Assembly: GCA_001516025.1 (NCBI GenBank)
Contig: LOEU01000014.1
Coordinates: 226,432-290,431, forward strand
Origin: a bacterium BRH_c32
Lineage (GTDB): Bacteria; Bacteroidota; Ignavibacteria; Ignavibacteriales; Melioribacteraceae
Reading direction: 5' to 3'
Length of the DNA stretch: 64,000 nt
The position numbers were made by a program, and so were the translations under genes. Under the pieces are notes generated by a model. That model searched no databases. It worked only from the letters and a program-made list of their open reading frames with translations, and had not been told where the DNA came from. This document shows, piece by piece, positions 43,200 to 53,976 of this stretch. How positions within the stretch are numbered: the stretch's first letter is position 1; every line of letters starts with the position of its first letter.

Positions 43200-44332
43200 T
43201 GTAAATCTGTCTCCTTAGCATTTAACGATCTCTGTAATGCTCTTAAATGTAGAATAACCGCCCATTTCTCATCATTAGTTAATTGGGAGCTATAAGCAGG
43301 CATAATATTTTGCCCTTCCATGATAACATGGTAAATACTTCCGTCAGACCAATTCCTTACTTTTTCAGAATGCAGACTTGGCGGATTTGGGAATTGCCCT
43401 CTTAAACGGCTATCCCCTTCTCCATGATAACCATGACAAAGACTGCAGAATGTATCATATTTTTGTTGACCTAACTTCATATTCTCTTTAGTTGGAAGAA
43501 GCGGATTCGGCATTGCCGATGCAGCTTCCAAATCACCTTTATATGGGTAAGGAATATGACCTCTGGCAATCGTACCCTCTACCGGAGTTCTCATTCCAAA
43601 TCCATCTGAATAAAACATACTTTTAGATTGTGGTATCACTTTCTCTTGATTCGACATCCAGTCAAACGGAACCATGAACATTAATTTATTTAGTGTAACA
43701 TAAGTGGCTCCTGATGTTAGAATAAAAGCTACTACCAAGAACATAATAAATTTTGGTTCGAAGATTTTGTTTTTATAATTAATTTCTACTTCATCGTAAT
43801 AAACCGGATTAATTTCAGTACTTCCTAATTCCTTAAATAAATTAATAACTTCTTCTTTAACAAATAATTTATCATCTACTTGGATACTAATGCCGAACTT
43901 ATCACTTGAGACTGCTTTCATATAATTTGTACCATGGAGCGGATGCGAATTATTTGGAAGCTTAAAAAAGAATAACAACATTGCTAGTACAGTTCCGACT
44001 GCCGCAAAAAGCACAGTTATTTCAAATATTATCGGGATATAGGCAGGAAAAGAAAAAATCGGTTTTCCGCCAATATTTATAGGATAATCAATAGCAGACA
44101 TCCAATAAGTCATTAACAAACCTGCCATCATTCCAGAGAGACCCAATACTAAGGCAATATATCCAAGTTTTGATGGGGGTAATTTCATAGCCCCATCCAT
44201 TCCATGCACAGGATATGGTGTATTTACATCATAATTCTTATATCCCTTTTCAGAAACTTTTTCTACTGCATGGATAATCTCATCGGGAGTATTAAATAAT
44301 GCCGTGTAACTATATAATTTTTTTTCACTCAT
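43196..44332 (-). CDS. Fused alternative complex III subunits ActD and ActE
   Basis: From the ATG at 44332 (AAGGAAC ribosome site) the protein has 378 residues. The first 175 or so match ActD (DUF3341): YTALFNTPDEI, then two membrane helices (about 57-78 and 98-123) and a globular end. A third helix (about 194-213) then anchors a cytochrome c domain with C-S-L-C-H (Cys296, Cys299, His300) and Met344, which corresponds to ActE. In characterised complexes these are separate subunits; here one frame encodes both. An ATG 11 codons upstream lies inside actC and lacks support. It is followed by actF with a four-base overlap. Confidence 0.9.
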   Translation of the reverse strand: MSEKKLYSYTALFNTPDEIIHAVEKVSEKGYKNYDVNTPYPVHGMDGAMKLPPSKLGYIALVLGLSGMMAGLLMTYWMSAIDYPINIGGKPIFSFPAYIPIIFEITVLFAAVGTVLAMLLFFFKLPNNSHPLHGTNYMKAVSSDKFGISIQVDDKLFVKEEVINLFKELGSTEINPVYYDEVEINYKNKIFEPKFIMFLVVAFILTSGATYVTLNKLMFMVPFDWMSNQEKVIPQSKSMFYSDGFGMRTPVEGTIARGHIPYPYKGDLEAASAMPNPLLPTKENMKLGQQKYDTFCSLCHGYHGEGDSRLRGQFPNPPSLHSEKVRNWSDGSIYHVIMEGQNIMPAYSSQLTNDEKWAVILHLRALQRSLNAKETDLQ

Positions 44333-44333
44333 C

Positions 44334-45701
44334 TTAATGTTCCTTGTGAGTAGGTTGCGCTCCATCTACTACTGCTTTTATTTCTGCAATAGAAACTACC
44401 GGGAGGGCTTTTGTAAATAATAAAACTAAAGTAAAAAATAATCCAAAACTACCGATTAAAATGGCGAAGTCAGTCGCAGTTGGTGTAAAATATGCCCAAC
44501 TTGAAGGCAAGAAATCACGCGATAATGATGATATAACAATTACAAATCTTTCAAACCACATTCCAACGTTTACGAATACAGCAATAATAAACATTGGGAC
44601 TAATGAACGGCGAAGTTTCTTAAACCAAAATAGCTGTGGAGAAATTACGTTACAAGAAATCATTATCCAGTATGCCCAAGCATATGGACCAAATGCTCTA
44701 TTAATAAAAGTAAATTGTTCAGCTTGAACACCGCTATACCATGCAATAAAAAATTCCATAGCATAAGCATAACCAACTAACGTACCGGTTAATAAAATGA
44801 TTTTATTCATTTTCTCTAATGTATCGATAGTAATAATATGTTCGTAATTAAAAATTTTGCGAACAAAGATTAAAACATTCTGAACCATTGCGAATCCGGA
44901 GAAAACTGCACCTGCAACGAAGTAAGGTGGGAAGATTGTTGTATGCCAACCGGGAATAATAGAAACAGCAAAATCGAAACTCACGATAGTATGAACCGAA
45001 AGAACTAGTGGAGTTGCAAATCCGGCTAAAATTAAATAAACCATTTCATAATTTTGCCAATGTTTATTAGAGCCTCTCCACCCTAAAGAAAATATAGAAT
45101 AGACTATATGCTTAATCTTGTTGGAGGTTTTTTCCCTAAGTGCCGCGAAATCCGGAATTAATCCTACATACCAGAAAACGAAAGAGACCGTAAAATAAGT
45201 AGAAACCGCAAATACATCCCATAGTAATGGGGATGTGAAATTAACCCAAATGGAATGTTGATTTGGATATGGGAAAAGATATCCTGCAAGCCATGGTCTG
45301 CCGACATGTATCAGAGGAAATATTCCCGCAGTCATAACAGCAAATATCGTCATTCCTTCTGCAAAACGAGCGATCCCATTTCTCCATTTTTGACGTAACA
45401 AAAATAGAATAGCGGAAATCAATGTTCCTGCATGTCCTATACCTACCCAAAATACGAAATTCACAATACCGAATCCCCATCCAACCGGGTTGTTATTACC
45501 CCACATGCCTATACCATAATAGACTGTTAATCCCAAACCGATAACGCCAATCATAAGCATAGTTAAGGTAATTGATATTGCTATAAAAAACTTTTTATCG
45601 GGCTTGCTCTCTAGTGGTTTTGTGATTAAATCTTCAATCTCCCTTAACCCGGGCCTGCCCTCGACTACCGAGAGTTCCACACTATAATCAACTTCACTCA
45701 C
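44334..45701 (-). CDS. actC: Alternative complex III subunit ActC, NrfD-like
   Basis: The 455-residue NrfD/PsrC-type membrane protein has about 10 helices and motifs [21 protein letters not shown] and [15 protein letters not shown]. It should carry the quinol site facing the cluster subunit ActB. The start codon is GTG, at 45701, overlapping the actB stop (TAGTG), with a strong GGAGG ribosome site. The gene order actA-actB-actC-actD/E-actF is that of known alternative complex III operons. Confidence 0.95.
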   Translation of the reverse strand: MSEVDYSVELSVVEGRPGLREIEDLITKPLESKPDKKFFIAISITLTMLMIGVIGLGLTVYYGIGMWGNNNPVGWGFGIVNFVFWVGIGHAGTLISAILFLLRQKWRNGIARFAEGMTIFAVMTAGIFPLIHVGRPWLAGYLFPYPNQHSIWVNFTSPLLWDVFAVSTYFTVSFVFWYVGLIPDFAALREKTSNKIKHIVYSIFSLGWRGSNKHWQNYEMVYLILAGFATPLVLSVHTIVSFDFAVSIIPGWHTTIFPPYFVAGAVFSGFAMVQNVLIFVRKIFNYEHIITIDTLEKMNKIILLTGTLVGYAYAMEFFIAWYSGVQAEQFTFINRAFGPYAWAYWIMISCNVISPQLFWFKKLRRSLVPMFIIAVFVNVGMWFERFVIVISSLSRDFLPSSWAYFTPTATDFAILIGSFGLFFTLVLLFTKALPVVSIAEIKAVVDGAQPTHKEH

Positions 45702-48700
45702 TATACTTCCTCCGAATGAGTATTTCTTAGTTTTGCTATATATGTTACATTTGGTTTTACGTTTAATGTCTCTAATACGTGATATGCTAAGTTATGTTTT
45801 CTATACTTAGATATCTTCGATTCAGGATCATTAGAATCACCAAATACTATTGCCTCAGCGGGACAAGCCTGCTGGCATGCAGTAACTACGTCATTTCCAT
45901 TTAATGGTCTTTCTTCTTTAATTGCAACTTGACGAGCATCCATAATTTTCTGAATACAGAATGTACATTTTTCCATTACACCACGACTTCTTACCGTTAC
46001 CTCAGGATTATTTCCTAACGGTGTCAAATTATTTTCGTAATATGAATCGGCAAAATGATCTCGGAAATTAAAAAAGTTGAAGCGTCTCACTTTATAAGGA
46101 CAGTTATTAGAGCAGTATCTAGTACCAACACATCGATTATAAGCCATCTGATTTAGTCCGTCAGGGCTATGATTAGTTGCATTAACGGGACAAACATTTT
46201 CGCATGGAGCATTATCGCAATGCTGACATAGCATTGGCTGATTGCTTGTCTCGGGCTCATCAGGGGTACCCGAATAATATCTATCAATCCTCATCCACTG
46301 CATTTCTCTGCCAAGCAATACTTGGTCTTTGCCAACAACCGGAATATTATTTTCAACATTGCATGCAGTTACACATCCTCCGCAAGAAGTACATTTATTC
46401 AAGTCGATCGCCATTGCCCATTTTACTTCGGTATATTTATGTTCATCAGTGATGCTGAATACTTCATGCTTTTCGTCATGCAAAAAATGAGGATGTTTTT
46501 TATATTCGTTTACAGTTCCTTCTTGTATGATTTTTCTTACTTTATGGAAATCTTTTACAAACGTATCATCTAATGAATGATGCTCTTGAGTAGAAGCAAG
46601 TTTATATGTCTCTCCTGTTTTTGAAAATTCTGCACCTGATAGAACGAAATTAGATTCTGTATTTTTTTTACTTATTAATTCAAAAGCATTAACACCGGTC
46701 TCAAGACCAACATCACCAACCACTTTTCTTCCGTTTCCAAATTCTATATGAAGCACTTCGTCTGCGAGTCCGGGCTGAATTACGGCGGCAATTTTTAATT
46801 TTTTGTTATTGACTGAAATTTCTAATAAATCATCTTTTTCAATTCCAAATTGTTTTGCAGTGGACGGAGATACAGAGACATAGTTATCCCAAGTAATTTT
46901 AGTTACAGGATGTGGGGTTTCTTGAAGCCAGCCATTATTTGCAAATTTGCCTCCGCCTAAGAAATAACCTTCAGTAAGATATACACTAAAGTTACTTTTT
47001 ACTGCGGGATTTGAAAGTGATCCAAAAGATCCGGTATTAAATACACCTTTGCTGTTAGTAGTGGTATTTAATTCAACAATTCCATCATGAAGACTTCCAT
47101 ACCAAAAAGATTTATTATCAGTCTTTTTCGATGAGTTATTATAAATTGCAGTATCAAAATTCTCTAATAAATATTTATGATAACTATTAACATTATAAGA
47201 TTTCGCCTCGCCGGAAACCCACGTTAAGAATATCGATTCTTTTTGACGAGTATTAAATAACGGATTAATAACCGGTTGCTGCAAACTCATTACATAAGTT
47301 TTATTCCTATAATCTCCCCATGATTCGAGGAAGTGATTTATAGGAAGTAGATATTTAGATTTTTCGCTTGTCTCATTATTCTCTAACGTAAACGCAACAG
47401 TTGTCTTTACTTTTGAATATCCTTTCCCAAATCCCAAATCAGCAGGTAAATTGAATAAAGGATTAATATCTAAATTTAGTACAACCCCAACTTTTCCTGA
47501 TTCCATTTTAGATACTAAATTTTCGAAATCTTTATAACTTGCATAGGAAGCACCTAAATCGAAATTATTGTAATCGAAATTTCCGGTATTATTTAATAGT
47601 TCATTAAGATAATTAACCGAAACATGAACCGATTCACTTAAATTTTTTCCGGCAGTTATTATCGATTTACCTTTACTCTTTGATAAATCAGATAATAAAC
47701 CTCTCAATTTCTTTTCATTTATCTTATAAGTTGAGACAAGTTTTGTAATAGTGTAATTGGAAACTTTTGAGGCTAATTCTGCAGGGAAGCTTATTGAGCC
47801 GTTACTTTTTAGCTCATTTATCAAAGTCCACACAAATTCTAATTGAGCTTCAGGGCGTAATCTCATTCTATAATCTGACATCATTCCCGTTAAGCTCATC
47901 CTCCCTTCAATTACATATAGACGATTGAAATTAACTTTATTGATTGCGTCTCTTTTCATTGAGTAATTTTTTGTATTCTCAATTGAATTGCCATCAACCC
48001 CTAAGAAATCATCGTCCAATGCAACAACTAATTCTGCTTTATCATATCGAGGAGTAGGAATCGAATAATTGCCATAACTCTGAAATGCAGCATTTAATTT
48101 ATTACCATTATCTGTTGCAGAATAGTAATATTGTTTTGTAGTGGGATATTTAGATTTAAATTCTGCTAATAGTTTATTGAATGTAGGTGAAAGTATATGC
48201 TCAGAAATTAAAGCTATCTCTACACCGTCTTCTGTTGCTTTTTTAAATTCAGAGATCAACTGATTATCAGCCTGTTCCCAGCTTACCTTTCTTTTATTAA
48301 ATAAAGGCTCTTTAATTCTTGTAGGATCATATAAGTTTGTTACTTCAGCTTGACCCTTAGCACATATTTTCCCTTTATTTACCGGGTGATCAGGATTTCC
48401 ATCAATTTTAATAGGGCGTCCTTCTCTAGTCTTGACAAGAATTCCGCAAAGACTTTCGCATCCCGTACAAGTAGAAGCATAATAGTTAGCAGTACCCGGA
48501 AGAATCTCTTCTGGTCTTTTATTATAAGGAATTATTTCTCCTTTGTCTCTATAATCTGAACATGCAGTAGCCGTTATTGCAGTGGCAGCACCCATAAGCG
48601 CAATAAATTTTCGGCGGGACATTCCACTTAGCTCGGATGGTTCAAAATCATCCGTTACTCCTTCCGAAAATTCATTCCTCTTATTCTTAAGTATCTCCGG

Positions 48701-48760
48701 TTCGTTATTATACTCTGATATACTTTTCCAGAACTTTTTATTATTTGAATTGGAGTCCAT
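45701..48760 (-). CDS. actB: Alternative complex III subunit ActB, molybdopterin-like plus Fe-S domain
   Basis: The 1019-residue protein fuses a molybdopterin-oxidoreductase-like domain (about 75-740) and a four-cluster ferredoxin-like domain (about 785-975). The N-terminal region has a Tat-like [11 protein letters not shown] (48-58) preceded by about 47 residues, as in the variant translocated ActB family, and a Cys67 that may be lipid-modified. Cluster cysteines appear as [25 protein letters not shown] and CTFC...CQQAC. In known complexes the large domain lacks the molybdenum cofactor and the clusters pass quinol electrons to the ActA haems. It starts after a small gene (48769-48939) and overlaps actC by one base. 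Confidence 0.96.
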   Translation of the reverse strand: MDSNSNNKKFWKSISEYNNEPEILKNKRNEFSEGVTDDFEPSELSGMSRRKFIALMGAATAITATACSDYRDKGEIIPYNKRPEEILPGTANYYASTCTGCESLCGILVKTREGRPIKIDGNPDHPVNKGKICAKGQAEVTNLYDPTRIKEPLFNKRKVSWEQADNQLISEFKKATEDGVEIALISEHILSPTFNKLLAEFKSKYPTTKQYYYSATDNGNKLNAAFQSYGNYSIPTPRYDKAELVVALDDDFLGVDGNSIENTKNYSMKRDAINKVNFNRLYVIEGRMSLTGMMSDYRMRLRPEAQLEFVWTLINELKSNGSISFPAELASKVSNYTITKLVSTYKINEKKLRGLLSDLSKSKGKSIITAGKNLSESVHVSVNYLNELLNNTGNFDYNNFDLGASYASYKDFENLVSKMESGKVGVVLNLDINPLFNLPADLGFGKGYSKVKTTVAFTLENNETSEKSKYLLPINHFLESWGDYRNKTYVMSLQQPVINPLFNTRQKESIFLTWVSGEAKSYNVNSYHKYLLENFDTAIYNNSSKKTDNKSFWYGSLHDGIVELNTTTNSKGVFNTGSFGSLSNPAVKSNFSVYLTEGYFLGGGKFANNGWLQETPHPVTKITWDNYVSVSPSTAKQFGIEKDDLLEISVNNKKLKIAAVIQPGLADEVLHIEFGNGRKVVGDVGLETGVNAFELISKKNTESNFVLSGAEFSKTGETYKLASTQEHHSLDDTFVKDFHKVRKIIQEGTVNEYKKHPHFLHDEKHEVFSITDEHKYTEVKWAMAIDLNKCTSCGGCVTACNVENNIPVVGKDQVLLGREMQWMRIDRYYSGTPDEPETSNQPMLCQHCDNAPCENVCPVNATNHSPDGLNQMAYNRCVGTRYCSNNCPYKVRRFNFFNFRDHFADSYYENNLTPLGNNPEVTVRSRGVMEKCTFCIQKIMDARQVAIKEERPLNGNDVVTACQQACPAEAIVFGDSNDPESKISKYRKHNLAYHVLETLNVKPNVTYIAKLRNTHSEEV

Positions 48761-48768
48761 TTAATTCC

Positions 48769-48939
48769 CTATTTATTTCTTTTTACGGCTAATGGATTTA
48801 AGCTAACTTTTATTTTTTTACTTTCTCGATTGATAGATTTAATAAAATTCGTAGGGATTAATGACATCACCGCTAATCCTATCGTACTTTTTATTATTCT
48901 ATCAAAAAATCTTTTTCTATTTAAACGATTTGTTTTCAT
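48769..48939 (-). CDS. Small Tat-leader-like protein between actA and actB
   Basis: A 56-codon frame, too short for most gene finders, fills the gap between actA and actB. It starts 11 bases after the actA stop with a GGTGA ribosome site, and its stop is eight bases before the actB ATG. The product begins with basic residues, then NRKRFFDR and a moderately hydrophobic stretch STIGLAVMSLIP (18-29), followed by a basic, polar tail ending KVSLNPLAVKRNK. The layout looks like a leader of the Tat or Rieske type with no domain after it. It may be a small subunit or assembly factor, or the remnant of a larger gene. I cannot assign a family. Confidence 0.62.
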   Translation of the reverse strand: MKTNRLNRKRFFDRIIKSTIGLAVMSLIPTNFIKSINRESKKIKVSLNPLAVKRNK

Positions 48940-48950
48940 TATTCACCAAA

Positions 48951-49520
48951 TTATCTATGACATGCAAAACAGTTTTCAGGCCCATTATTTACTTTTTGAA
49001 GATAAGGAAGATTTTCATGAGGTTTACGATGACAATCTAAACATGCAGTCATAGTAAATGCCTTTACTTGCCCCACTTTTTCCATTTCCTTAAGATCACC
49101 ATGGCAGCTTGCACAGTCAATACCCTTATTAACATGGACGCTGTGATTAAAGTAAGCGTAATCGGGTACTTTATGAATTCGTTTCCAAGGAAGTGGCTTC
49201 CCTTCTTCATAATATTTTGTCAACTTAATGATTTCCGGCTTATCCTTACGAGCTACCGCATGGCAGTTCATACAAATATTTACTGACGGAATTGTTGCTT
49301 GCCGACCCTTTGAAACACCCACATGACAATATTGACAGTCAATAGCCATTTGACCTGCATGAAGTTTATGCGAAAATGCTATTGGTTGATCCGGCGTGTA
49401 ACCAACACTATCCCTTTCTGCACGAGATGCATAAAAAGTAATTACAAATGAAGCAGCAATTACAAATAATGTTAGTGGTAGGCGTATTTTAAGAGTATAA
49501 TCCAGGACTGTCTTTTTCAT
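48951..49520 (-). CDS. actA: Alternative complex III pentahaem cytochrome ActA
   Basis: The 189-residue protein has one N-terminal membrane helix (about 14-30) and five C-x-x-C-H haem sites at Cys62, 83, 136, 160 and 184 (CQYCH, CMNCH, CASCH, CLDCH, CFACH). This is the pentahaem ActA, which sits on the periplasmic side and relays electrons to the mono-haem subunits. It heads the operon; a 153-base non-coding stretch separates it from the polyprenyl synthase gene and should hold the operon promoter, though I could not pick one out confidently. Confidence 0.95.
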   Translation of the reverse strand: MKKTVLDYTLKIRLPLTLFVIAASFVITFYASRAERDSVGYTPDQPIAFSHKLHAGQMAIDCQYCHVGVSKGRQATIPSVNICMNCHAVARKDKPEIIKLTKYYEEGKPLPWKRIHKVPDYAYFNHSVHVNKGIDCASCHGDLKEMEKVGQVKAFTMTACLDCHRKPHENLPYLQKVNNGPENCFACHR

Positions 49521-49673
49521 TTACAACCTGTACCTTATAGACTATAATTTTTATGATAATGTTTTTTAAAAGGACACGATATACAATTATATTTAAACAG
49601 CTCCAAAAAATAGTAAAACTAATAATAATAACAAAGTATCTAATTGCGTAATTTATTTTTTATTAGTTATTAA

Positions 49674-50654
49674 TTACTTCTTTCTTTCGATAACATAATT
49701 AACTAATTCTAAAAGAGCTTGCTTCGATTCAGAATCCGGAAGATTTTCTAATTTCAAAATTGCTTTTTGAGAATACTCCAAAGCAACTTTTTCGGAATAT
49801 TCAATTCCCCCTTTTCGTTTTACAAATTCGATAACCTCAGAAATATTTTTTTTATTTTTACCATTCTTTACTAATTTAATAACCGCTCTTTTTTCTGAAT
49901 TATCTGAATTATTTAAGGCATATATTAATGGAAGTGTAAGTTTTTTTTCTTTTATATCACCACCAAGCGGCTTACCCATTAAAACAGATTTTCCAACGTA
50001 ATCTAGTATATCATCCTTTATCTGAAATGCGATTCCAAGATATTCACCATAATCCTTCATATCGTTAATTTTTTCTTCATCATCAGTAGAAGAACGTGCA
50101 CCTATTTCGCAGCAGGTTGATAGCAGCGAAGCGGTCTTATCAGAAATTATTTTAAAATAAGTCTCTTCATCATTATTAAGCTTACGAGTCTTACTTATTT
50201 GAAGTAATTCACCTTCGGACATTCTTTTAACTGAATGTGTAATTACTTTTAGGAAATCATAATCACTGCCATCTACCGAAAGCATTAACCCTTTAGCTAA
50301 TAGATAATCACCCATTAAAACGGCTACTTTATTTTTCCATACAGCATTTATTGAAGGGAATCCACGTCTCGTTTCAGCGCTATCTACTACATCATCATGA
50401 ACTAAAGTGGCAGTATGTAATAATTCAACTAATGTAGCACCTCGGAAAGTGCGATCACTTACATTACCACAAGCTTTTCCAGTAAGAATAACTAATGCAG
50501 GACGAATTCTTTTTCCCTTCTGCATTAGTATATAGCGTGTAACTAAATCAAGAAGACCTACTTTTGTCTTCATTGATCTTTTAAATGCAGTAGAGAAATC
50601 ATCCAACTCTTTATTGATTGGAAAGATAATTTCGGAAAGATTTTTTTTAATCAA
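49674..50654 (-). CDS. Polyprenyl diphosphate synthase (trans-type)
   Basis: The 326-residue enzyme has both Asp-rich motifs of the trans-prenyltransferase family: DDVVDSAETRRG (about 92-103) and FQIKDDILDYVG (about 205-216). It adds isopentenyl units to make a long isoprenoid, probably the side chain of the menaquinone or ubiquinone used by the respiratory chain next door. Chain length cannot be read reliably. It overlaps tatC by four bases and ends the minus-strand run from glgA. Confidence 0.93.
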   Translation of the reverse strand: MIKKNLSEIIFPINKELDDFSTAFKRSMKTKVGLLDLVTRYILMQKGKRIRPALVILTGKACGNVSDRTFRGATLVELLHTATLVHDDVVDSAETRRGFPSINAVWKNKVAVLMGDYLLAKGLMLSVDGSDYDFLKVITHSVKRMSEGELLQISKTRKLNNDEETYFKIISDKTASLLSTCCEIGARSSTDDEEKINDMKDYGEYLGIAFQIKDDILDYVGKSVLMGKPLGGDIKEKKLTLPLIYALNNSDNSEKRAVIKLVKNGKNKKNISEVIEFVKRKGGIEYSEKVALEYSQKAILKLENLPDSESKQALLELVNYVIERKK

Positions 50655-51379
50655 GCATTCTTCTGTGATAATTTTGAAACGAATATACTTATTTCGTATA
50701 AAATAAACAAAGGTATTGCAAGTAGGAGCTGTGAAACAGGGTCAGTGCCGGGAGTTAATATTGCAGAAGCTATAAAAATTACTACTATTGAATGTCTTCT
50801 ATATTTTCTCATTAATTTTGGTGTAAGAATGCCAATTTTTGAAAGGAAAAAGGACAACATCGGGAGCTCGAAAACTAATCCCGCTCCCAATAATACACTC
50901 ATTATGATTGACATATATTCATCAACCGCAAAATTATTCTCTATTGTTGTCGATCCAAAATGTGCCGCAAATTGAAGAGTCAATGGAAGCATCACATAAT
51001 AAGCAAAGACTATTCCAACAATAAAACAAAATGTAGAGAATACAACGATCGTTGTTACATATTTTTTTTCGTTAGATTTTAATGCCGGAGAAATAAACTT
51101 CCATAATTGAAAGAAAACATTTGGAATGCTTAAAATTAATCCTGCCGATATGGCTACTTGAAAATAAAGAAATAATTGTCCAAACGGTTTTAAGTTCTGA
51201 AGATTTATCTTGGCTTCTCTTGCCGGACGGAGCAGAAGTCCATCAACAAGAAAATCAATAAACACCCATGCTATAATTGTTCCGATCAAAATTCCTAAAA
51301 AAGAATAAATTAATCTCCATCTTAAATCCTCGAGATGTTCGAGGAAAGTCATTTCAGTTTCTTTAATTTCAGAACTCAT
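50651..51379 (-). CDS. tatC: Sec-independent translocase subunit TatC
   Basis: The 242-residue membrane protein has six helices and the TatC landmarks: M-T-F-L-E-H-L-E-D-L-R-W-R at the N-terminus (the F-x-H-L-x-E-L-R region that binds the twin-arginine signal), a central F-E-L-P and a final T-P-G-T-D-P-V-S-Q. It forms the signal receptor of the Tat system that exports folded proteins. Tat substrates in this window include ActB. TatA/B genes are not seen here. Confidence 0.96.
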   Translation of the reverse strand: MSSEIKETEMTFLEHLEDLRWRLIYSFLGILIGTIIAWVFIDFLVDGLLLRPAREAKINLQNLKPFGQLFLYFQVAISAGLILSIPNVFFQLWKFISPALKSNEKKYVTTIVVFSTFCFIVGIVFAYYVMLPLTLQFAAHFGSTTIENNFAVDEYMSIIMSVLLGAGLVFELPMLSFFLSKIGILTPKLMRKYRRHSIVVIFIASAILTPGTDPVSQLLLAIPLFILYEISIFVSKLSQKNA

Positions 51380-51385
51380 TCTCTC

Positions 51386-52678
51386 TTATCTTAACTCGGG
51401 ATAAAGTGGAAAATTTGAACAAAGATTATTTACATCACTTTTTATCTGTTTTAATACGTCTTCGTTTTCGGAATTAATAATTGCTTTATCTATAAATTGA
51501 GCAATCTGCTTCATTTCATTTTCTTTCATTTTTCGAGTTGTAACAGCAGGAGTACCAATCCTAATACCACTAGTTACAAAAGGACTCTTCGTATCAAAAG
51601 GAACCATATTTTTATTTACTGTAATACCTGCTGCACCAAGAGTGTTCTCGGCTTTTTTTCCGCTTAATCCTTTATTAGTTAAATCAACTAACATAAGATG
51701 ATTATCAGTACCGCCGGAGCTAATATCATAGCCAAGATTCATTAATTCAATAGAAAGTGCTTTAGCATTCTTAATTACTTGTTTGGCATATTCTCCGAAC
51801 GAATCAGAAAGAGCTTCACCAAATGCTACAGCTTTACCAAGAATTACGTGCATTAGTGGACCACCTTGAATACCTGGCATAACGATCGAATCGATCATCT
51901 CGGACATCAGTTTTAGTCTATCACCTTTCATCGTTTTAATACCGAGGCGATTTTCACCATCTTTACCTATTAGAATTATTCCGCCTCTAGGTCCACGAAG
52001 TGTCTTGTGAGTTGTTGATGTTACGATATCGCAATATTGCAATGGATTAGTTAATAATCCTTTTGCAATCAGTCCTGCAGGATGCGCCATATCGCACATT
52101 AAAAAAGCACCAACTTTATCTGCAATTTCTCTAAACTTAGAATAATCCCAATCTCTTGAATATGCGCTACCGCCTGCAACAATGATCTTTGGCATCTCTT
52201 TTACAGCTAATTCTTCAATTAAATTATAATCTAATAGTTTTGTTTCTTTAGAAAGAGTATAACCGACTGATCTATAAATCTGACCGGAGAAATTAACGGG
52301 TGAGCCATGAGTTAAGTGTCCACCATGATCCAAACTTAAACCAAGAATTGTATCACCCGGTTTAATCAAAGCCATATAAACTGCCATATTAGCTTGAGAA
52401 CCGCTATGTGGCTGAACATTTACATATTCTGCACCGAACAATGCTTTAAGTCGATCTTTTGCTAAATCCTCTGCTAAATCGACATATTCACATCCGCCAT
52501 AGTATCTTTTACCAGGATATCCTTCTGCATATTTATTAGTCAAAACCGATCCTGCCGCTTCTAAAACAGCAAGACTAACAAAATTTTCAGATGCAATTAG
52601 CTCTAAATGATCTTCTTGCCGCTTTAATTCCAATTGTGCAATTTTATATGCTTCTTGATCTTTCATTAACTGATTCAT
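51386..52678 (-). CDS. glyA: Serine hydroxymethyltransferase
   Basis: The 430-residue PLP enzyme interconverts serine and glycine with tetrahydrofolate. It has ENFVS (31-35), [12 protein letters not shown] (53-64) and the PLP lysine Lys225 in [13 protein letters not shown] (221-233). Motifs and length are standard. It lies between a TPR-protein gene and tatC with short gaps. Confidence 0.97.
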   Translation of the reverse strand: MNQLMKDQEAYKIAQLELKRQEDHLELIASENFVSLAVLEAAGSVLTNKYAEGYPGKRYYGGCEYVDLAEDLAKDRLKALFGAEYVNVQPHSGSQANMAVYMALIKPGDTILGLSLDHGGHLTHGSPVNFSGQIYRSVGYTLSKETKLLDYNLIEELAVKEMPKIIVAGGSAYSRDWDYSKFREIADKVGAFLMCDMAHPAGLIAKGLLTNPLQYCDIVTSTTHKTLRGPRGGIILIGKDGENRLGIKTMKGDRLKLMSEMIDSIVMPGIQGGPLMHVILGKAVAFGEALSDSFGEYAKQVIKNAKALSIELMNLGYDISSGGTDNHLMLVDLTNKGLSGKKAENTLGAAGITVNKNMVPFDTKSPFVTSGIRIGTPAVTTRKMKENEMKQIAQFIDKAIINSENEDVLKQIKSDVNNLCSNFPLYPELR

Positions 52679-52693
52679 GAATTTCCTCTAAAA

Positions 52694-53950
52694 TTAAGGT
52701 ACTTGAACAGATTTACCAATCCAAGAATAGCAGCTTCCTTCTATCTTAATAGTATCGCCACTATTAAGCTTTCTAAAGAAATAATCTTCTTTTGTTGGAG
52801 TAGAATTAGATAAAGCTTTCACTCTATCAGAAGCGGTAGATGCATATTGACCACCCATTCCTGCTGCTTTTCTATATGTATTTACTGCCAATAAATAAAC
52901 GCATTTAGCCATAAAATCAAATTCACATGATCTAGCCGCCTGTTCATACAATTGACCTTCAATGATGTAAGGATAATCCCAGTCAGGGCTTACGTTATTA
53001 GCTTTCTGTAAAAAACCACGTGAAATAGAAAGTTGCTCTTGACGTTTGTAAATTACTGCTACATTTACATAATTATCCCTATTATCAGGCTGTAAATTGA
53101 TAAGTGTTTTATATGCACTCAATGCCTTATCATTTTGATCTAATTTTTCATAGACACTTGCTAATTGTTTCCAGTAATTAATTACTTCAGGAGATTGTTG
53201 AGTTAAAAATTCTAGTGGTTCTTTCGCTTTTTCCAATTCCTGTGCTTTAATACAGATAGAAGCATATTTCCATGCTTTTTCTAAATTACTTTTATCTAAG
53301 TCCCATGACTTTTTAGTAATATCAACAAGCTCGTTAATATCAGAGGCAAGATTCTCAATTTTCCCTATCCATAAAGCATTATCAGGTTCAACTTCTGAAA
53401 GTTTTGAATAAAGATCCAATGCTTTTAATTTATAGTCATTATCTTCGGCAGCATTCGTGGCATAAATAATTCCTAATCTATCTTTATAATAATTTGGAAT
53501 AGTTGCGTCTGTTTCAAAAGCTTTTTCATAAGCCTCAATTACAACCGGGGCAGGAGCTTTCTTCCATACTTCTAATACGTAAGCTTTCTTAGCAAGATAA
53601 TAACCTATTTTTTCCGGTTCATATTTCATAGCCACTTCATACAGATGTAATGTAGTATCCGCGATTATTTCTTTAGAAGCATCATCAATATCGGTGCTAT
53701 CATGTTCGAACCAATACATATCTTCCATTTTTTGGAAAATTTTGTATTTAAGAAAATTGGTTGGATCAGTATTAATTACTTTCCATCCATAAGGTATAGC
53801 TGATTTAGCATCATTATTTTTATTGTATTCATAAAATAAACTAAAATCTGCCATTAAATTTGTACTTTTTTCCTGAGCTAATATATCTGAATTGAAAGCT
53901 GAGAAAAATAAATTTGCTATTAAATACAAGAAGATGACTGCCTTTTTCAA
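52694..53950 (-). CDS. Exported TPR-repeat protein
   Basis: The 418-residue protein has a signal peptide (MKKAVIFLYLIANLFFSAF, cleavage after LAQ at about 26) followed by helical tetratricopeptide repeats, the clearest being W-K-Q-L-A-S-V-Y-E-K-L-D-Q-N-D-K-A-L-S (about 255-273) and the next unit. It likely works as a periplasmic scaffold. Neighbours are glyA and an outer-membrane barrel-like gene; the function is unknown. The final residues contain S-C-Y-S-W-I-G-K-S-V-Q-V-P. Confidence 0.8.
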   Translation of the reverse strand: MKKAVIFLYLIANLFFSAFNSDILAQEKSTNLMADFSLFYEYNKNNDAKSAIPYGWKVINTDPTNFLKYKIFQKMEDMYWFEHDSTDIDDASKEIIADTTLHLYEVAMKYEPEKIGYYLAKKAYVLEVWKKAPAPVVIEAYEKAFETDATIPNYYKDRLGIIYATNAAEDNDYKLKALDLYSKLSEVEPDNALWIGKIENLASDINELVDITKKSWDLDKSNLEKAWKYASICIKAQELEKAKEPLEFLTQQSPEVINYWKQLASVYEKLDQNDKALSAYKTLINLQPDNRDNYVNVAVIYKRQEQLSISRGFLQKANNVSPDWDYPYIIEGQLYEQAARSCEFDFMAKCVYLLAVNTYRKAAGMGGQYASTASDRVKALSNSTPTKEDYFFRKLNSGDTIKIEGSCYSWIGKSVQVP

Positions 53951-53976
53951 TTTAATAATTCCTTATATGTTAGTGT

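Noticed and set aside
34772..49520. Horizontal acquisition of the respiratory operon
   Set aside because: Base composition, ribosome sites and overlap style match the flanking genes, and no mobile element borders it, so nothing in the sequence supports transfer.
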